Below are positions 24,220-32,797 of a stretch of 64,000 bases of DNA, in pieces (the stretch's first letter is position 1; every line of letters starts with the position of its first letter). The stretch is from assembly GCA_023255415.1 (NCBI GenBank), contig JALRIN010000012.1:3900-67899 (forward strand), read 5' to 3'. Origin of the DNA: Cypionkella sp. GTDB lineage: Bacteria; Pseudomonadota; Alphaproteobacteria; Rhodobacterales; Rhodobacteraceae. Below the pieces are notes generated by a model, which did no database searches, was not told the DNA's origin, and saw nothing but the letters and a program-made list of their open reading frames with translations. Both the position numbers and the translations under genes were made by a program.

Positions 24220-24449
24220 GGTCGTGTTCCTTGTCAGTTTAGGTCAGAAGGCTGCCCCCCAGAAACAGGCGGCACCAGAATTCGATTTCCGGCGTTTAAG
24301 GGGATTATCGGGCTGCGTCAAGGCATCAGGGGCGGCAATTGCACAGGATTCTTCGCGGTGGCTCGGGCAGGCTAGGCGATTTTCTGGCATGATGCGAGGG
24401 GCTTAGTCTGTCTGTGGCCAAGCTTGGGGAAAATAGCTTTGGCGGCAGG

Positions 24450-25445
24450 CTAGGGCGCGGGCAGATGATTCTCGCCACGTCCCAGCAGGCTCAGCAGGCG
24501 GGCGGCGGCGGTCTCGGGGGTCAGCGCCCCTGCGGCGACCTCGGCCCCCAATTGCGCCATCACGCCCATGGCCGGATCGTGGTCGAGCACCGAGAGCAAG
24601 CCGCGTCGGACCTCTTCGCCAAACCAATGCTGGGCCTGCGCGCTGCGCCGGCCCGCCCAATGGCCATGCTGGCGTCGCCAGCTGATCAGGGTTTCGATCT
24701 GCTGCCAGGCGCTGGCAAGCCCTTCATTGGCCAGCGCCGAGACGGTCATCGCCATGGGAAAGCCGCTGGGGTCTTGCGGGCGGCGGCGCAACAGCCGCAG
24801 CGCGCCGGCATAATCGGCGCAGGTGCGCATCGCGGCCTGTTTCAGATCGCCATCGGCTTTGTTGACCAAAATGATGTCGGCCATCTCCATGATGCCGCGC
24901 TTGACGCCTTGCAGCTCGTCGCCGCCTGCCGGGGCCAGCAGCAGAAGGAAGATGTCGCAAAGTTCGGAGACCACGGTTTCGGATTGCCCGACGCCGACGG
25001 TTTCGATCAGCACGATGTCAAAGCCTGCAGCCTCGCAAAGCGCCACCGCCTCGCGCGAGCGGCGGGCGACCCCGCCCATATGGGCTTGCGACGGCGAGGG
25101 GCGGATGAAGGCGCGCGGGTCGCGCGAAAGCTGCTCCATCCGGGTTTTGTCGCCCAGAATAGAGCCGCCCGAGCGCGCCGAAGACGGATCCACCGCCAGC
25201 ACCGCCACCCGCAGGCCAAGCGCTGTCAGCATCAGCCCGAAGCTTTCGATGAAGGTGGATTTGCCGACGCCGGGGGTGCCCGAGAGGCCGATGCGCAGGG
25301 CTTGTTTGGCGGGGTCAAGCCGGCCAAGCAGGTCGAGTGCCAAGGCGCGGTGATCGGCGCGCGCGCTTTCCACCAGAGTGATGGCGCGGGCGAGGCTGCG
25401 GCGATCTTGGGCGGCGAGGCCAGCGGCGAGGGCGGCGATATCCAT
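24450..25445 (-). CDS. meaB: MeaB/ArgK-type GTPase (methylmalonyl-CoA mutase chaperone)
   Basis: G3E-type P-loop GTPase that loads and protects cobalamin in acyl-CoA mutases, 331 aa. P-loop GTPGVGKST (about residues 57-65), LAVDPSSARSGGSILGDKTR (switch region), FDIVLIETVGVGQSE (Walker B and switch II) and NKAD (base recognition, about 198-201) are all present. The cognate mutase gene is not in the window, so which mutase it serves (methylmalonyl-CoA or ethylmalonyl-CoA pathway) is unknown. Divergent from hrpB across about 160 bp. Confidence 0.92.
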   Translation of the reverse strand: MDIAALAAGLAAQDRRSLARAITLVESARADHRALALDLLGRLDPAKQALRIGLSGTPGVGKSTFIESFGLMLTALGLRVAVLAVDPSSARSGGSILGDKTRMEQLSRDPRAFIRPSPSQAHMGGVARRSREAVALCEAAGFDIVLIETVGVGQSETVVSELCDIFLLLLAPAGGDELQGVKRGIMEMADIILVNKADGDLKQAAMRTCADYAGALRLLRRRPQDPSGFPMAMTVSALANEGLASAWQQIETLISWRRQHGHWAGRRSAQAQHWFGEEVRRGLLSVLDHDPAMGVMAQLGAEVAAGALTPETAAARLLSLLGRGENHLPAP

Positions 25446-25604
25446 GGCGGGTCCTTTGTTGGGCTATTTCTGCCCGAAGTGGCGGGGCTTGGCCAGAGGC
25501 TTTGGGCGCGGGGGGAAGCGGTGGAGCCTCCGGCGGGGATATTTGCGCCAAGATGAAAGCGCGGGCGGCTTTTCATGGGCTGCGGTTTCGGTGATAAGGG
25601 CGGG

Positions 25605-28055
25605 ATGACCGCTTTGCCGATAGAACAGGTTTTGCCCGAGCTGCGGGCGGCATTGGCCGCGCGGGGCATGGCGGTTTTGCAAGCCCCGCCCGGGGCGGGC
25701 AAGACCACGCTGGTGCCGTTGGATCTTTTGGCCTCGGGGTTGGTGCGCGGGCGGATTGTGATGTTGGAGCCGCGGCGTCTGGCGGCGCGGGCGGCGGCCG
25801 AGCGGATGGCCGAGACCCTGGGCGAGGCGGTGGGCGCGCGGGTTGGCTACCGCATCAGGGGCGAGACCAAGGTCGGCAAGGCCACCCGCATTGAGGTGGT
25901 CACCGAGGGCATTTTGACGCGGATGATTCAGAGTGACCCTGAATTGCGCGGCATTGGGGCTTTGATTTTCGATGAGTTTCACGAGCGGTCTTTGAATGCC
26001 GATTTGGGCTTGGCGCTTGCTTTGGAGATCCGGGCGGCGCTGCGCGAGGATCTGCTGTTGATCGTGATGTCGGCGACCTTGGATGCGGCGCCGGTGGCCG
26101 AGCTGATGGGGGGGGCGCCGCTGGTGACCTCGCAGGGGCGGGCCTTTGCGGTCGAGACCCGGTGGTTGGGGCGCAGCCCGGACGCGAGCCTGCGGTTTGA
26201 GGCCGGGGTGGCGGGGCTGGTGCGGCAGGCGGTGGCCGAGACCGAGGGCGGGGTCTTGGTGTTTTTGCCCGGTGAGGGCGAGATCCGTCGGGTTGAGGCG
26301 ATGCTGGGCGGGCTGGAAGGTTGCGCGTTGCGGCCCTTGTTTGGCGCGATGGATTTTGCGGCACAGCGCGCGGCGCTGGCGCCTGCGCAGGGGCGCAAGA
26401 TTGTGCTGGCCACCTCGATTGCCGAGACTTCGCTGACCATTCCCGACATTGGCGTGGTGGTGGATGGCGGCCGGGCGCGGCGGGCACGGTTTGACCCTAA
26501 TTCCGGCATGTCGCGGCTGGTGACCGAGCGGGTGACGCGGGCGGAGGCCGAGCAGCGGCGCGGGCGGGCGGGGCGGATCGCGGCCGGGGTATGCTATCGC
26601 TATTGGACGAAGGGCGAGGAGGGCGGTTTGGCCGCCTATCCGCCGGCAGAGATTGAGGCGGCGGATTTGACCGGGCTGGCGCTGGAGCTGGCACTTTGGG
26701 GCGGCGAGGTGGCTTTGCTGACGCCGCCGAACCCCGGGGCCATGGCCGAGGCGCGGGCGCTTTTGACGGCGCTTGGGGCCTTGGAGGCGGGGCGGATCAC
26801 GCCGCATGGCCGGGCCTTGGCGGCGCTGCCCTTGCATCCGCGCCTGGCGCATATGCTGCGCCGCGCAGGGCCTGAGGCGGCGCTTTTGGCGGCGCTTTTG
26901 GCCGAGCGCGACCCGATCAAGGGCGCGCCGCCGGATTTGGCGCTGCGGATGGCGGCGCTGGCCGATCCGCGCCGGTTTGAGGCCGAGCATGCTTGGCCGG
27001 TGTTGCGGCCTGTGGTCGAGCGCATTCGCCAAGAGGCGCGGCGCCTGGAGCGGGGCGCTGGGGTGGCGACGGCGGCAGTTGCAGATGCGGGCCTGAGCCT
27101 TGGGCAGATGGCGGCGCTTGCCTATCCCGACCGCATTGGCCAGCGGCGCAAGGGCGATGCGCCGCGCTTTGTGCTGTCGGGTGGCAAGGGGGCTGCGATG
27201 GCGCTTGGCACGCCTTTGGCGGCGGCGCGGCTGCTGGTGGCAACCGATCTGGACGGCGACAGCCGCGAGGCGCAGATCCGGCAAGCGGTGGCGCTGTCAG
27301 AGGCCGAGTTGCGCGGGCTTTATGCTGCGCAGATCGAGACGCTGGAGGTTTGTCTTTGGTCCAAACGCGAGGGGCGGGTTTTGGCGCGACGGCAAGAGCG
27401 TTTTGGCGCGCTGGTCTTGGGCGATCAGGCCTGGAGCGATGCGCCGCCCGAGGCGATTGCGCGGGCGGCCCTGGAGGGGGTGCGGCTGAATGGGCTGCAT
27501 TTTAGCCCTGCGGCACGGCGGTTTCGGGCGCGGGTGGCGCTTGCGCGCGGTGGCGATGCCAACAGCGATTGGCCGGATTTCAGCGATGAGGCCCTGTTGG
27601 CTGCGGCCGAGGCCTGGCTTTTGCCGCATCTGGGCAAATGCCGCAGCGAGGCCGATTTGCGCAGCTTGGATCTGCACGAGCCGCTGCGGGCCTGTCTGAG
27701 CTGGGATCAGCTGCGGCGGTTGGATCAGCTGGTGCCTGCGCATTTTGAGACGCCACTGGGCCGCAAAGTGCCGATTGATTACGACGGCGAGGCCCCCGCG
27801 ATTGAGGTGCGCTTGCAAGAGATGTTTGGGGTGACCCGGCATCCGGTGGTGGGGGCAAAGCAGTTGCCGCTGCGGGTGACGCTGACCTCGCCCGGGCATA
27901 AGACCATTCAGGTGACGATGGATATTCCGCGGTTCTGGACCAGCTCTTATGCCGATGTGCGCAAGGATATGCGCGGGCAATACCCGCGCCACCCTTGGCC
28001 GGAAGACCCGACGCAGGCAGAGCCTACGCTGCGCGCCAAGCCGCGCGGCAGCTGA
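25605..28055 (+). CDS. hrpB: ATP-dependent RNA helicase HrpB
   Basis: DExH-box helicase, 816 aa, usual size. Start at the ATG at 25605 (MTALPIEQVLPEL) with AAGGGCGGG upstream; an upstream in-frame ATG (25575) would add an unlikely Gly/Cys leader. Motif I APPGAGKTT, motif II FDEFHERSL (DEFH), motif III MSATLD, motif VI QRRGRAGR, then the HA2 region and the C-terminal HrpB domain ending RHPWPEDPTQAEPT. Third codon positions are extremely GC-rich and the gene repeats GCGGCG-type words, which creates long antisense frames. The physiological RNA target of HrpB is unknown in most bacteria. Confidence 0.94.
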   Translation: MTALPIEQVLPELRAALAARGMAVLQAPPGAGKTTLVPLDLLASGLVRGRIVMLEPRRLAARAAAERMAETLGEAVGARVGYRIRGETKVGKATRIEVVTEGILTRMIQSDPELRGIGALIFDEFHERSLNADLGLALALEIRAALREDLLLIVMSATLDAAPVAELMGGAPLVTSQGRAFAVETRWLGRSPDASLRFEAGVAGLVRQAVAETEGGVLVFLPGEGEIRRVEAMLGGLEGCALRPLFGAMDFAAQRAALAPAQGRKIVLATSIAETSLTIPDIGVVVDGGRARRARFDPNSGMSRLVTERVTRAEAEQRRGRAGRIAAGVCYRYWTKGEEGGLAAYPPAEIEAADLTGLALELALWGGEVALLTPPNPGAMAEARALLTALGALEAGRITPHGRALAALPLHPRLAHMLRRAGPEAALLAALLAERDPIKGAPPDLALRMAALADPRRFEAEHAWPVLRPVVERIRQEARRLERGAGVATAAVADAGLSLGQMAALAYPDRIGQRRKGDAPRFVLSGGKGAAMALGTPLAAARLLVATDLDGDSREAQIRQAVALSEAELRGLYAAQIETLEVCLWSKREGRVLARRQERFGALVLGDQAWSDAPPEAIARAALEGVRLNGLHFSPAARRFRARVALARGGDANSDWPDFSDEALLAAAEAWLLPHLGKCRSEADLRSLDLHEPLRACLSWDQLRRLDQLVPAHFETPLGRKVPIDYDGEAPAIEVRLQEMFGVTRHPVVGAKQLPLRVTLTSPGHKTIQVTMDIPRFWTSSYADVRKDMRGQYPRHPWPEDPTQAEPTLRAKPRGS

Positions 28056-28057
28056 GC

Positions 28058-29293
28058 CTAGCTGCTGCTGCCGCCCTGACCTGCGGCGCGGAACCAACGG
28101 ACAATCGCCTCGCGCTCGGTGGGTTCAATATAGGACAGGTTGGCGGGGGGCATGGCATGGGTCAGGCCCGCCTGCATGTAGATGCGCTCGGCCTCGGCTG
28201 CGATTTGGGCCGGGGTTTCCAGCACGACGTTTTTCGGGGCCCAATGGATGCCTTCGTAAACCGGCTCGGCGGCATGGCACATCGAACAGCGGCCCTGCAC
28301 AATGCTGACCACATCGTCAAAGCCTTGTGCCGAGGCATAGGTCAGCGCGGGGCCGGTCAGGGCGGCCTGTTCGGGGCGCTGGCGCATCGGGGCGGTCGAG
28401 AGCCAGGCGATCAGCAAAAACAGAACCACGGTGACAAACCATGTCCAATGCGGGTTGCCTTTGCGGGCGTGTTTGGTGTTGAACCAATGCCGCACCGTGA
28501 CCCCCATCAGGAAGACAAGGCTGGCGATCAGCCAATTATACTGGGTCGCGAAGACCAGCGGATAGTGGTTTGACAGCATCAAAAACAGCACCGGCAGGGT
28601 CAGATAGTTGTTGTGGGTGCTGCGCTGCTTGGCGATTTTGCCGTATTTCGGATCGGGTTTGCGGCCTGCTTTCAGGTCAGCGACGACGATACGTTGGTTC
28701 GGCATGATGATGGCAAAGACATTGGCCGACATGATGGTGGCGGTAAACGCCCCCAGATGCAGCAGGGCGGCGCGGCCCGAGAACACCTGAGTATAGCCCC
28801 AAGCCATTGCCACAAGGATCACATAAAGCCCGATCATCAGGCGGGTGTTGTCATCGCCAAAGCGGCTTTTGCAGATCAGATCATAGATCACCCAGCCAAA
28901 GCCCAGACTGCCAAGCGAGATGGCGATGGCCTGCCAAGGCGCCAGATCGGCGACCTCTGGGTCGATCAGATAAAGGTTCGAGCCCATATAATAGACCAGC
29001 ACCAGCATGGTGAAGCCCGAAAGCCAGGTGGCATAGCTTTCCCATTTGAACCAGGTCAGATGCTCGGGCATCATATCGGGGGCGACCATATATTTCTGGA
29101 TGTGATAAAAGCCGCCGCCGTGGACCTGCCATTCTTCGCCCGAAGCAAGCGGTGGCAGGCTGGGGGTTTTGCGCAGGCCAAGATCCAGCGCGATGAAGTA
29201 AAACGACGACCCGATCCAAGCGATCGCGGTGGTCACATGCACCCAACGCGCAGCGATTTGCACCCATTCCCACAACACAACCCAGTCTGACAT
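28058..29293 (-). CDS. puuD: Urate hydroxylase PuuD (membrane protein with cytochrome c domain)
   Basis: Membrane-bound enzyme that oxidises urate to 5-hydroxyisourate using the respiratory chain. 411 aa from the ATG at 29291-29293, chosen for AAGGAG 7 nt upstream. Begins WVVLWEWVQIAARWVHVTTAIAWIGSSFYFI. There are eight to nine hydrophobic segments up to about residue 305, with conserved His residues, followed by a periplasmic cytochrome c domain with haem motif CSMCH (about 335-339) and the probable axial Met in THAMPPANLSYI. Other purine-degradation genes are absent here except a divergent LysR gene. Convergent with hrpB (2 nt apart). Confidence 0.9.
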   Translation of the reverse strand: MSDWVVLWEWVQIAARWVHVTTAIAWIGSSFYFIALDLGLRKTPSLPPLASGEEWQVHGGGFYHIQKYMVAPDMMPEHLTWFKWESYATWLSGFTMLVLVYYMGSNLYLIDPEVADLAPWQAIAISLGSLGFGWVIYDLICKSRFGDDNTRLMIGLYVILVAMAWGYTQVFSGRAALLHLGAFTATIMSANVFAIIMPNQRIVVADLKAGRKPDPKYGKIAKQRSTHNNYLTLPVLFLMLSNHYPLVFATQYNWLIASLVFLMGVTVRHWFNTKHARKGNPHWTWFVTVVLFLLIAWLSTAPMRQRPEQAALTGPALTYASAQGFDDVVSIVQGRCSMCHAAEPVYEGIHWAPKNVVLETPAQIAAEAERIYMQAGLTHAMPPANLSYIEPTEREAIVRWFRAAGQGGSSS

Positions 29294-29388
29294 TGGCATT
29301 CTCCTTCGGTTCAGGCTTAGGCTATACCGCAAGCCACTTCCCTGTTAATCCTGAAAACGCTGGCATCACTTTCAAGATTGAGACGAAA

Positions 29389-30306
29389 ATGGCCTATGTG
29401 AACAACATTCGGATGTTTGTGCGGGTTTACGAGTTGGGATCCATGTCTGCGGCGGCGCGTGATCAGCGCACCTCGCCTGCGGTGGCCTCGGCGCGGATCT
29501 CGGAATTGGAAAAGCATTTGGGGGTGCGTCTGTTCAGCCGCACCACGCGCAGTCTGCAGCCAACCGAGAATGGCCGGATCTTTTTTGACGGCGCCAAAAA
29601 GGTGCTAGAAGCGATTGACGAGGCCGAAGCTGCGGTGATGGATGTCACGCAAAACCCGCGCGGCACGATCTTTGTTTCGGCGCCTTTGGGCGTGGGGCGG
29701 CGGTTCATTGCGCCGCATGTGCCGGTTTTCAAGGATATTTACCCGCAGATTGACGTGCGGCTACGGCTGTCGGATCGGCTGATTGACGTCACAACCGAGG
29801 GGCTGGACGTGGCCTTTCATCTGGGGATTTTGGACGATTCCACCTTGAAGGTGCGGCTGATCGCCGATTGCCCGCGCGTGCTTTGCGCCTCGCCTGCCTA
29901 TGTGGCGCGGCGGGGCATGCCGCTGGATGGCGCGGCTTTGGTCAGTGACAAACACGACTGTTTGAACCTGCGCTTTCCCGGCGCCAAGGAATTTCAATGG
30001 GCGCTGCAAACCGCCGAAGGGCCAAGGCGATTTGAGATTACCGGACCTTTCGAATCTGATGACGGCGATGTGCTGACCGGCTGGGCCTTGGATGGGCGCG
30101 GCATTGTGATGAAGCCGATGTTTGAAGTCGCCGAGCATCTGCGCGCGGGTCGTCTGATCGAGGTGGCCGCAGCCACTCCGCCGGTGCCGACGCAATTGTC
30201 GATTTTAAGCCAGCATCGCCGGCTGAAAGACCCCAAGGTCAAACTGTTCGCCGATTTCATGGCCGCACATATGCGCGATGCGGTGCGCATGGCAGGAACA
30301 GCATAA
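29389..30306 (+). CDS. LysR-family transcriptional regulator
   Basis: 305 aa from the ATG at 29389. The N-terminal winged HTH MAYVNNIRMFVRVYELGSMS...AAARDQRTSPAVASARISELEKHLG (about 1-60) is canonical, followed by a substrate-binding domain (about 90-295) of the CrgA/AaeR-like type (RRFIAPHVPVFKDIYPQIDVRLRLSDRLID). It is divergent from puuD with about 95 bp between starts, the usual place for a LysR gene controlling its neighbour, so regulation of puuD is a reasonable guess. The downstream dipeptidase operon starts 51 nt later and could be co-transcribed. Confidence 0.9.
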   Translation: MAYVNNIRMFVRVYELGSMSAAARDQRTSPAVASARISELEKHLGVRLFSRTTRSLQPTENGRIFFDGAKKVLEAIDEAEAAVMDVTQNPRGTIFVSAPLGVGRRFIAPHVPVFKDIYPQIDVRLRLSDRLIDVTTEGLDVAFHLGILDDSTLKVRLIADCPRVLCASPAYVARRGMPLDGAALVSDKHDCLNLRFPGAKEFQWALQTAEGPRRFEITGPFESDDGDVLTGWALDGRGIVMKPMFEVAEHLRAGRLIEVAAATPPVPTQLSILSQHRRLKDPKVKLFADFMAAHMRDAVRMAGTA

Positions 30307-30357
30307 ACGCAGCCGGTTTCAAGGCAGTAACAGGACAAATTCGTGAGGATCGCAGAA

Positions 30358-31392
30358 ATGGAACAACAGCATATATTTGATGGTCACAATGATGTGCTGT
30401 CTTGTCTGTGGCGCGAAGGCCAGTCTGCGGGGGAGGGCTTTTTCAACGGTCGCGACGGGCATCTGGATTTGGCAGGCTGCCGTGCGGGCGGTTTTGCGGG
30501 CGGGTTTTTCGCGGTTTGGTGCAGCACCGATCCGGCCACAGCACCCGACCCTATGGCGCAGTTTCGCGAATTTCCCGCAATAGACCCCGCCCGCGCGCAT
30601 CTGGAAACCGCCGCACAGGTGGCGATTTTGCTGCGGATGGTGCGGGCGCGGCCAGAGGCGATCCGGCTTTGCACCTCGGCCGCGCAGATCGAGGCGGCGC
30701 GCGCCGCAGGGGCGGTGGCGGCGCTGCTGCATATTGAGGGCTGCGAAGGCATCGGCGCGGAGCTGGACGAGCTGCATCTTTACCATGCCGCCGGTCTGCG
30801 GTCTTTGGGGCCGGTCTGGAGCCGCCCGAATATCTTTGGCCATGGCGTGCCGTTCAACTTTCCGGCCTCGCCCGATACCGGGCCGGGGCTGACCGAGGCG
30901 GGCAAGCGGCTGCTGGCGGAATGCGAAAGCCTTGGGGTGTTGTTTGACCTGAGCCATCTGAACGAGGCGGGGTTTTGGGATGTGGCGCGGCTGTCGGGTC
31001 GGCCTTTGGTGGCCACCCATTCGGGGGCACATGCGATGACGCCTGCGACGCGCAATCTGACCGACAAGCAGCTGGATGCCGTGGCCGAAAGCGGCGGGCT
31101 GGTGGGGCTGAACTTTGGTTGCCAATTCCTGCGCCAAGACGGCCAAAAGCGCGCCGATACCGCCCCAGAGGAGATGCTGCGCCATCTGGAGCATCTGCTG
31201 GCGCGGCTGGGCGAAGGCGGTGTGGCGCTGGGATCGGATTTTGACGGCGCGCTGATGCCCGAGTTTATCGGCAGCGCGCGCGGCTTGCCAAAACTGGTGA
31301 CGGCGATGCAGGCTGCGGGCTATGCGCCAGAGCTGATCCGGCGGATTTGCTGGCAAAACTGGCTGGACATGCTGGCCAAGACCATCGGCTAG
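30358..31392 (+). CDS. Membrane-dipeptidase family (M19) zinc peptidase
   Basis: 344 aa, renal dipeptidase family. Start at the ATG at 30358 (GAGGA 8 nt upstream); an in-frame GTG at 30343 is an alternative. Metal ligands: HNDVL (H-x-D near residue 9), the Glu in LHIEGCEGIG, the His in ATHSGAHAM and Asp in LGSDFDG. GRPLVATHSGAHAMTPATRNLTDKQL is the most recognisable block. Cytoplasmic (no signal peptide). First gene of a tight trio with the BKACE and GNAT genes. Hydrolysis of a D-amino-acid dipeptide or a related amide is likely, but the substrate is unknown. Confidence 0.9.
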   Translation: MEQQHIFDGHNDVLSCLWREGQSAGEGFFNGRDGHLDLAGCRAGGFAGGFFAVWCSTDPATAPDPMAQFREFPAIDPARAHLETAAQVAILLRMVRARPEAIRLCTSAAQIEAARAAGAVAALLHIEGCEGIGAELDELHLYHAAGLRSLGPVWSRPNIFGHGVPFNFPASPDTGPGLTEAGKRLLAECESLGVLFDLSHLNEAGFWDVARLSGRPLVATHSGAHAMTPATRNLTDKQLDAVAESGGLVGLNFGCQFLRQDGQKRADTAPEEMLRHLEHLLARLGEGGVALGSDFDGALMPEFIGSARGLPKLVTAMQAAGYAPELIRRICWQNWLDMLAKTIG

Positions 31393-31401
31393 GGGGGGGG
31401 G
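31392..31401 (+). repeat. G10 homopolymer in the dipeptidase-BKACE junction
   Basis: Ten consecutive G beginning with the last base of the dipeptidase TAG and ending 2 nt before the BKACE ATG. It takes the place of the Shine-Dalgarno sequence. Confidence 0.8.
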
Positions 31402-31403
31402 CT

Positions 31404-32327
31404 ATGGAGAAAATCATCATCTCTTGTGCGGTGACAGGGTCGATCCATACGCCCTCGATGTCGCCCTATTTGCCGGTGACGGGCGCCGAGATTGCCAATT
31501 CTGCGCTGGGGGCGGCAGAGGCGGGGGCGGCGATTTTGCACCTGCATGCGCGCAATCCTGACACCGGCCAACCCTCGGCTGACCCGGCGCATTGGGCGGG
31601 GTTTTTGGGACAGATCAAGGCGGGCTGCGATGCGGTGGTCAATATTACCACCGGTGGCTCGGCGGTGATGACGCTGGAGCAGCGGCTGGCGGCGGCCAAG
31701 CAATTTACCCCCGAGATGTGCAGCCTGAACATGGGCACGATGAACTTTGCGCTTTACCCGATGGCGTCGCGGATCACGAAGTGGAAACACGCTTGGGAAA
31801 AGCCGTTTCTGGAGGGGACGGACGATCTGGTGTTCAAGAACACCCCGCGCGACATTGCCTTTGTGTTGGCCGAGATGGGGGCGCGTGGCGCGCGGTTTGA
31901 ATTTGAATGCTATGATATTGGCCATCTGACGATGCTGAAACATTTCGTCGATCGTGGTTTGGTGCAGGGGCCGATCTATCTGCAGTTTGTCTTTGGGGTG
32001 CTGGGGGGCATGGCGGCAGAGCCGGACACTTTGGTGCTGCTGAAACGCACGGCGGATCGGTTGTTTGGCACGGGGTATCAGTTTTCGGTGCTGGCGGCGG
32101 GGCGGATGCAAGTGCCGATGGCTACGATGGCGGCGGCGATGGGCGGGCATGTGCGGGTTGGGTTGGAGGATAATCTTTACCTCCGCAAAGGCGTCTTGGC
32201 GCGCAGCAATGCCGAGCAGGTGGCGCAGATCCGCGGCATCGTCGAGGGCCTGGGCCGGGTGGTGGCAAGCCCTGACGAGGCGCGGGCGATGCTGGGGCTG
32301 AAGGGTGCGGCTGGGGTGACGTTTTGA
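31404..32327 (+). CDS. BKACE-family beta-keto acid cleavage enzyme (DUF849)
   Basis: 307 aa, zinc-dependent enzyme family that condenses a beta-keto acid with acetyl-CoA and splits it (prototype: 3-keto-5-aminohexanoate cleavage enzyme, Kce). Recognised by EKIIISCAVTGSIHTPSMSP, the metal-binding AAILHLHARNP (two His), VVNITTGG, RFEFECYD and YLQFVFGVLGGM. The substrate is defined by active-site residues that I cannot interpret; the carnitine/dehydrocarnitine type is one possibility. The putative ribosome-binding site is a run of G. Its TGA overlaps the TTG start of the GNAT gene. Confidence 0.88.
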   Translation: MEKIIISCAVTGSIHTPSMSPYLPVTGAEIANSALGAAEAGAAILHLHARNPDTGQPSADPAHWAGFLGQIKAGCDAVVNITTGGSAVMTLEQRLAAAKQFTPEMCSLNMGTMNFALYPMASRITKWKHAWEKPFLEGTDDLVFKNTPRDIAFVLAEMGARGARFEFECYDIGHLTMLKHFVDRGLVQGPIYLQFVFGVLGGMAAEPDTLVLLKRTADRLFGTGYQFSVLAAGRMQVPMATMAAAMGGHVRVGLEDNLYLRKGVLARSNAEQVAQIRGIVEGLGRVVASPDEARAMLGLKGAAGVTF

Positions 32328-32797
32328 TCCGCTATCGGTTGGCGCAAGCGGCGGATGCGGCGCTGATCCACGCGATGCTGTTGGAAATGGCCGAGGGCGA
32401 AGCCTTTGGCGGCAGTGTCGAAAGCCTGCTGGCGCATGGGTTCGGCCAGATGCCAAGGTTTCGGGTGGTTTTGGCCGAAGACCGCGCTGCGCAGGCCTTG
32501 GGGTTTTGCCTGTTCTTGCCGGAATACAGCAGTTGGCGCGGTGCGATGGGGGTGTTTGTGCAAGACCTGTATCTGCGCCCCAGCGCGCGCGGGCTTGGGG
32601 CGGGGCGCGGGCTTTTGGCCGCCGCTTGGGCGCAGGCGCAGGATTGGCAGCCGCAGTTTATCGCGCTGATGGTCAAGCGCAGCAATCTGCCCGCGCTGGG
32701 CTTCTACCGCAACCTTGGCTTTGATCTGCGCGAGGCCGCTGATCCGCTGATCCTGTCCGGCGCGGCGCTGCAGACGGTATTGGGCGCAGCAGGTTAG
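32324..32797 (+). CDS. GNAT-family N-acetyltransferase
   Basis: 157 aa from a TTG whose last two bases begin the BKACE TGA. GNAT elements: IRYRLAQAADAALIHAMLLE (motif C), VFVQDLYLRPSARGLGAGRG (motif A with the acetyl-CoA loop RxxGxG-like RGLGAG) and SNLPALGFYRNLGF (motif B). Third gene of the dipeptidase-BKACE-GNAT operon. It converges with the dimethylformamidase-like gene (4-nt overlap). Substrate unknown; small amines or amino acids fit the operon context. Confidence 0.88.
   Translation: MIRYRLAQAADAALIHAMLLEMAEGEAFGGSVESLLAHGFGQMPRFRVVLAEDRAAQALGFCLFLPEYSSWRGAMGVFVQDLYLRPSARGLGAGRGLLAAAWAQAQDWQPQFIALMVKRSNLPALGFYRNLGFDLREAADPLILSGAALQTVLGAAG

Noticed and set aside
24220..24449. Possible small gene between rpmB and meaB
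   Set aside because: No frame with a ribosome-binding site and coding bias; nothing supported.
25464..27284. Long minus-strand frame opposite hrpB
   Set aside because: Shadow of a very GC-rich helicase gene with no domain match.
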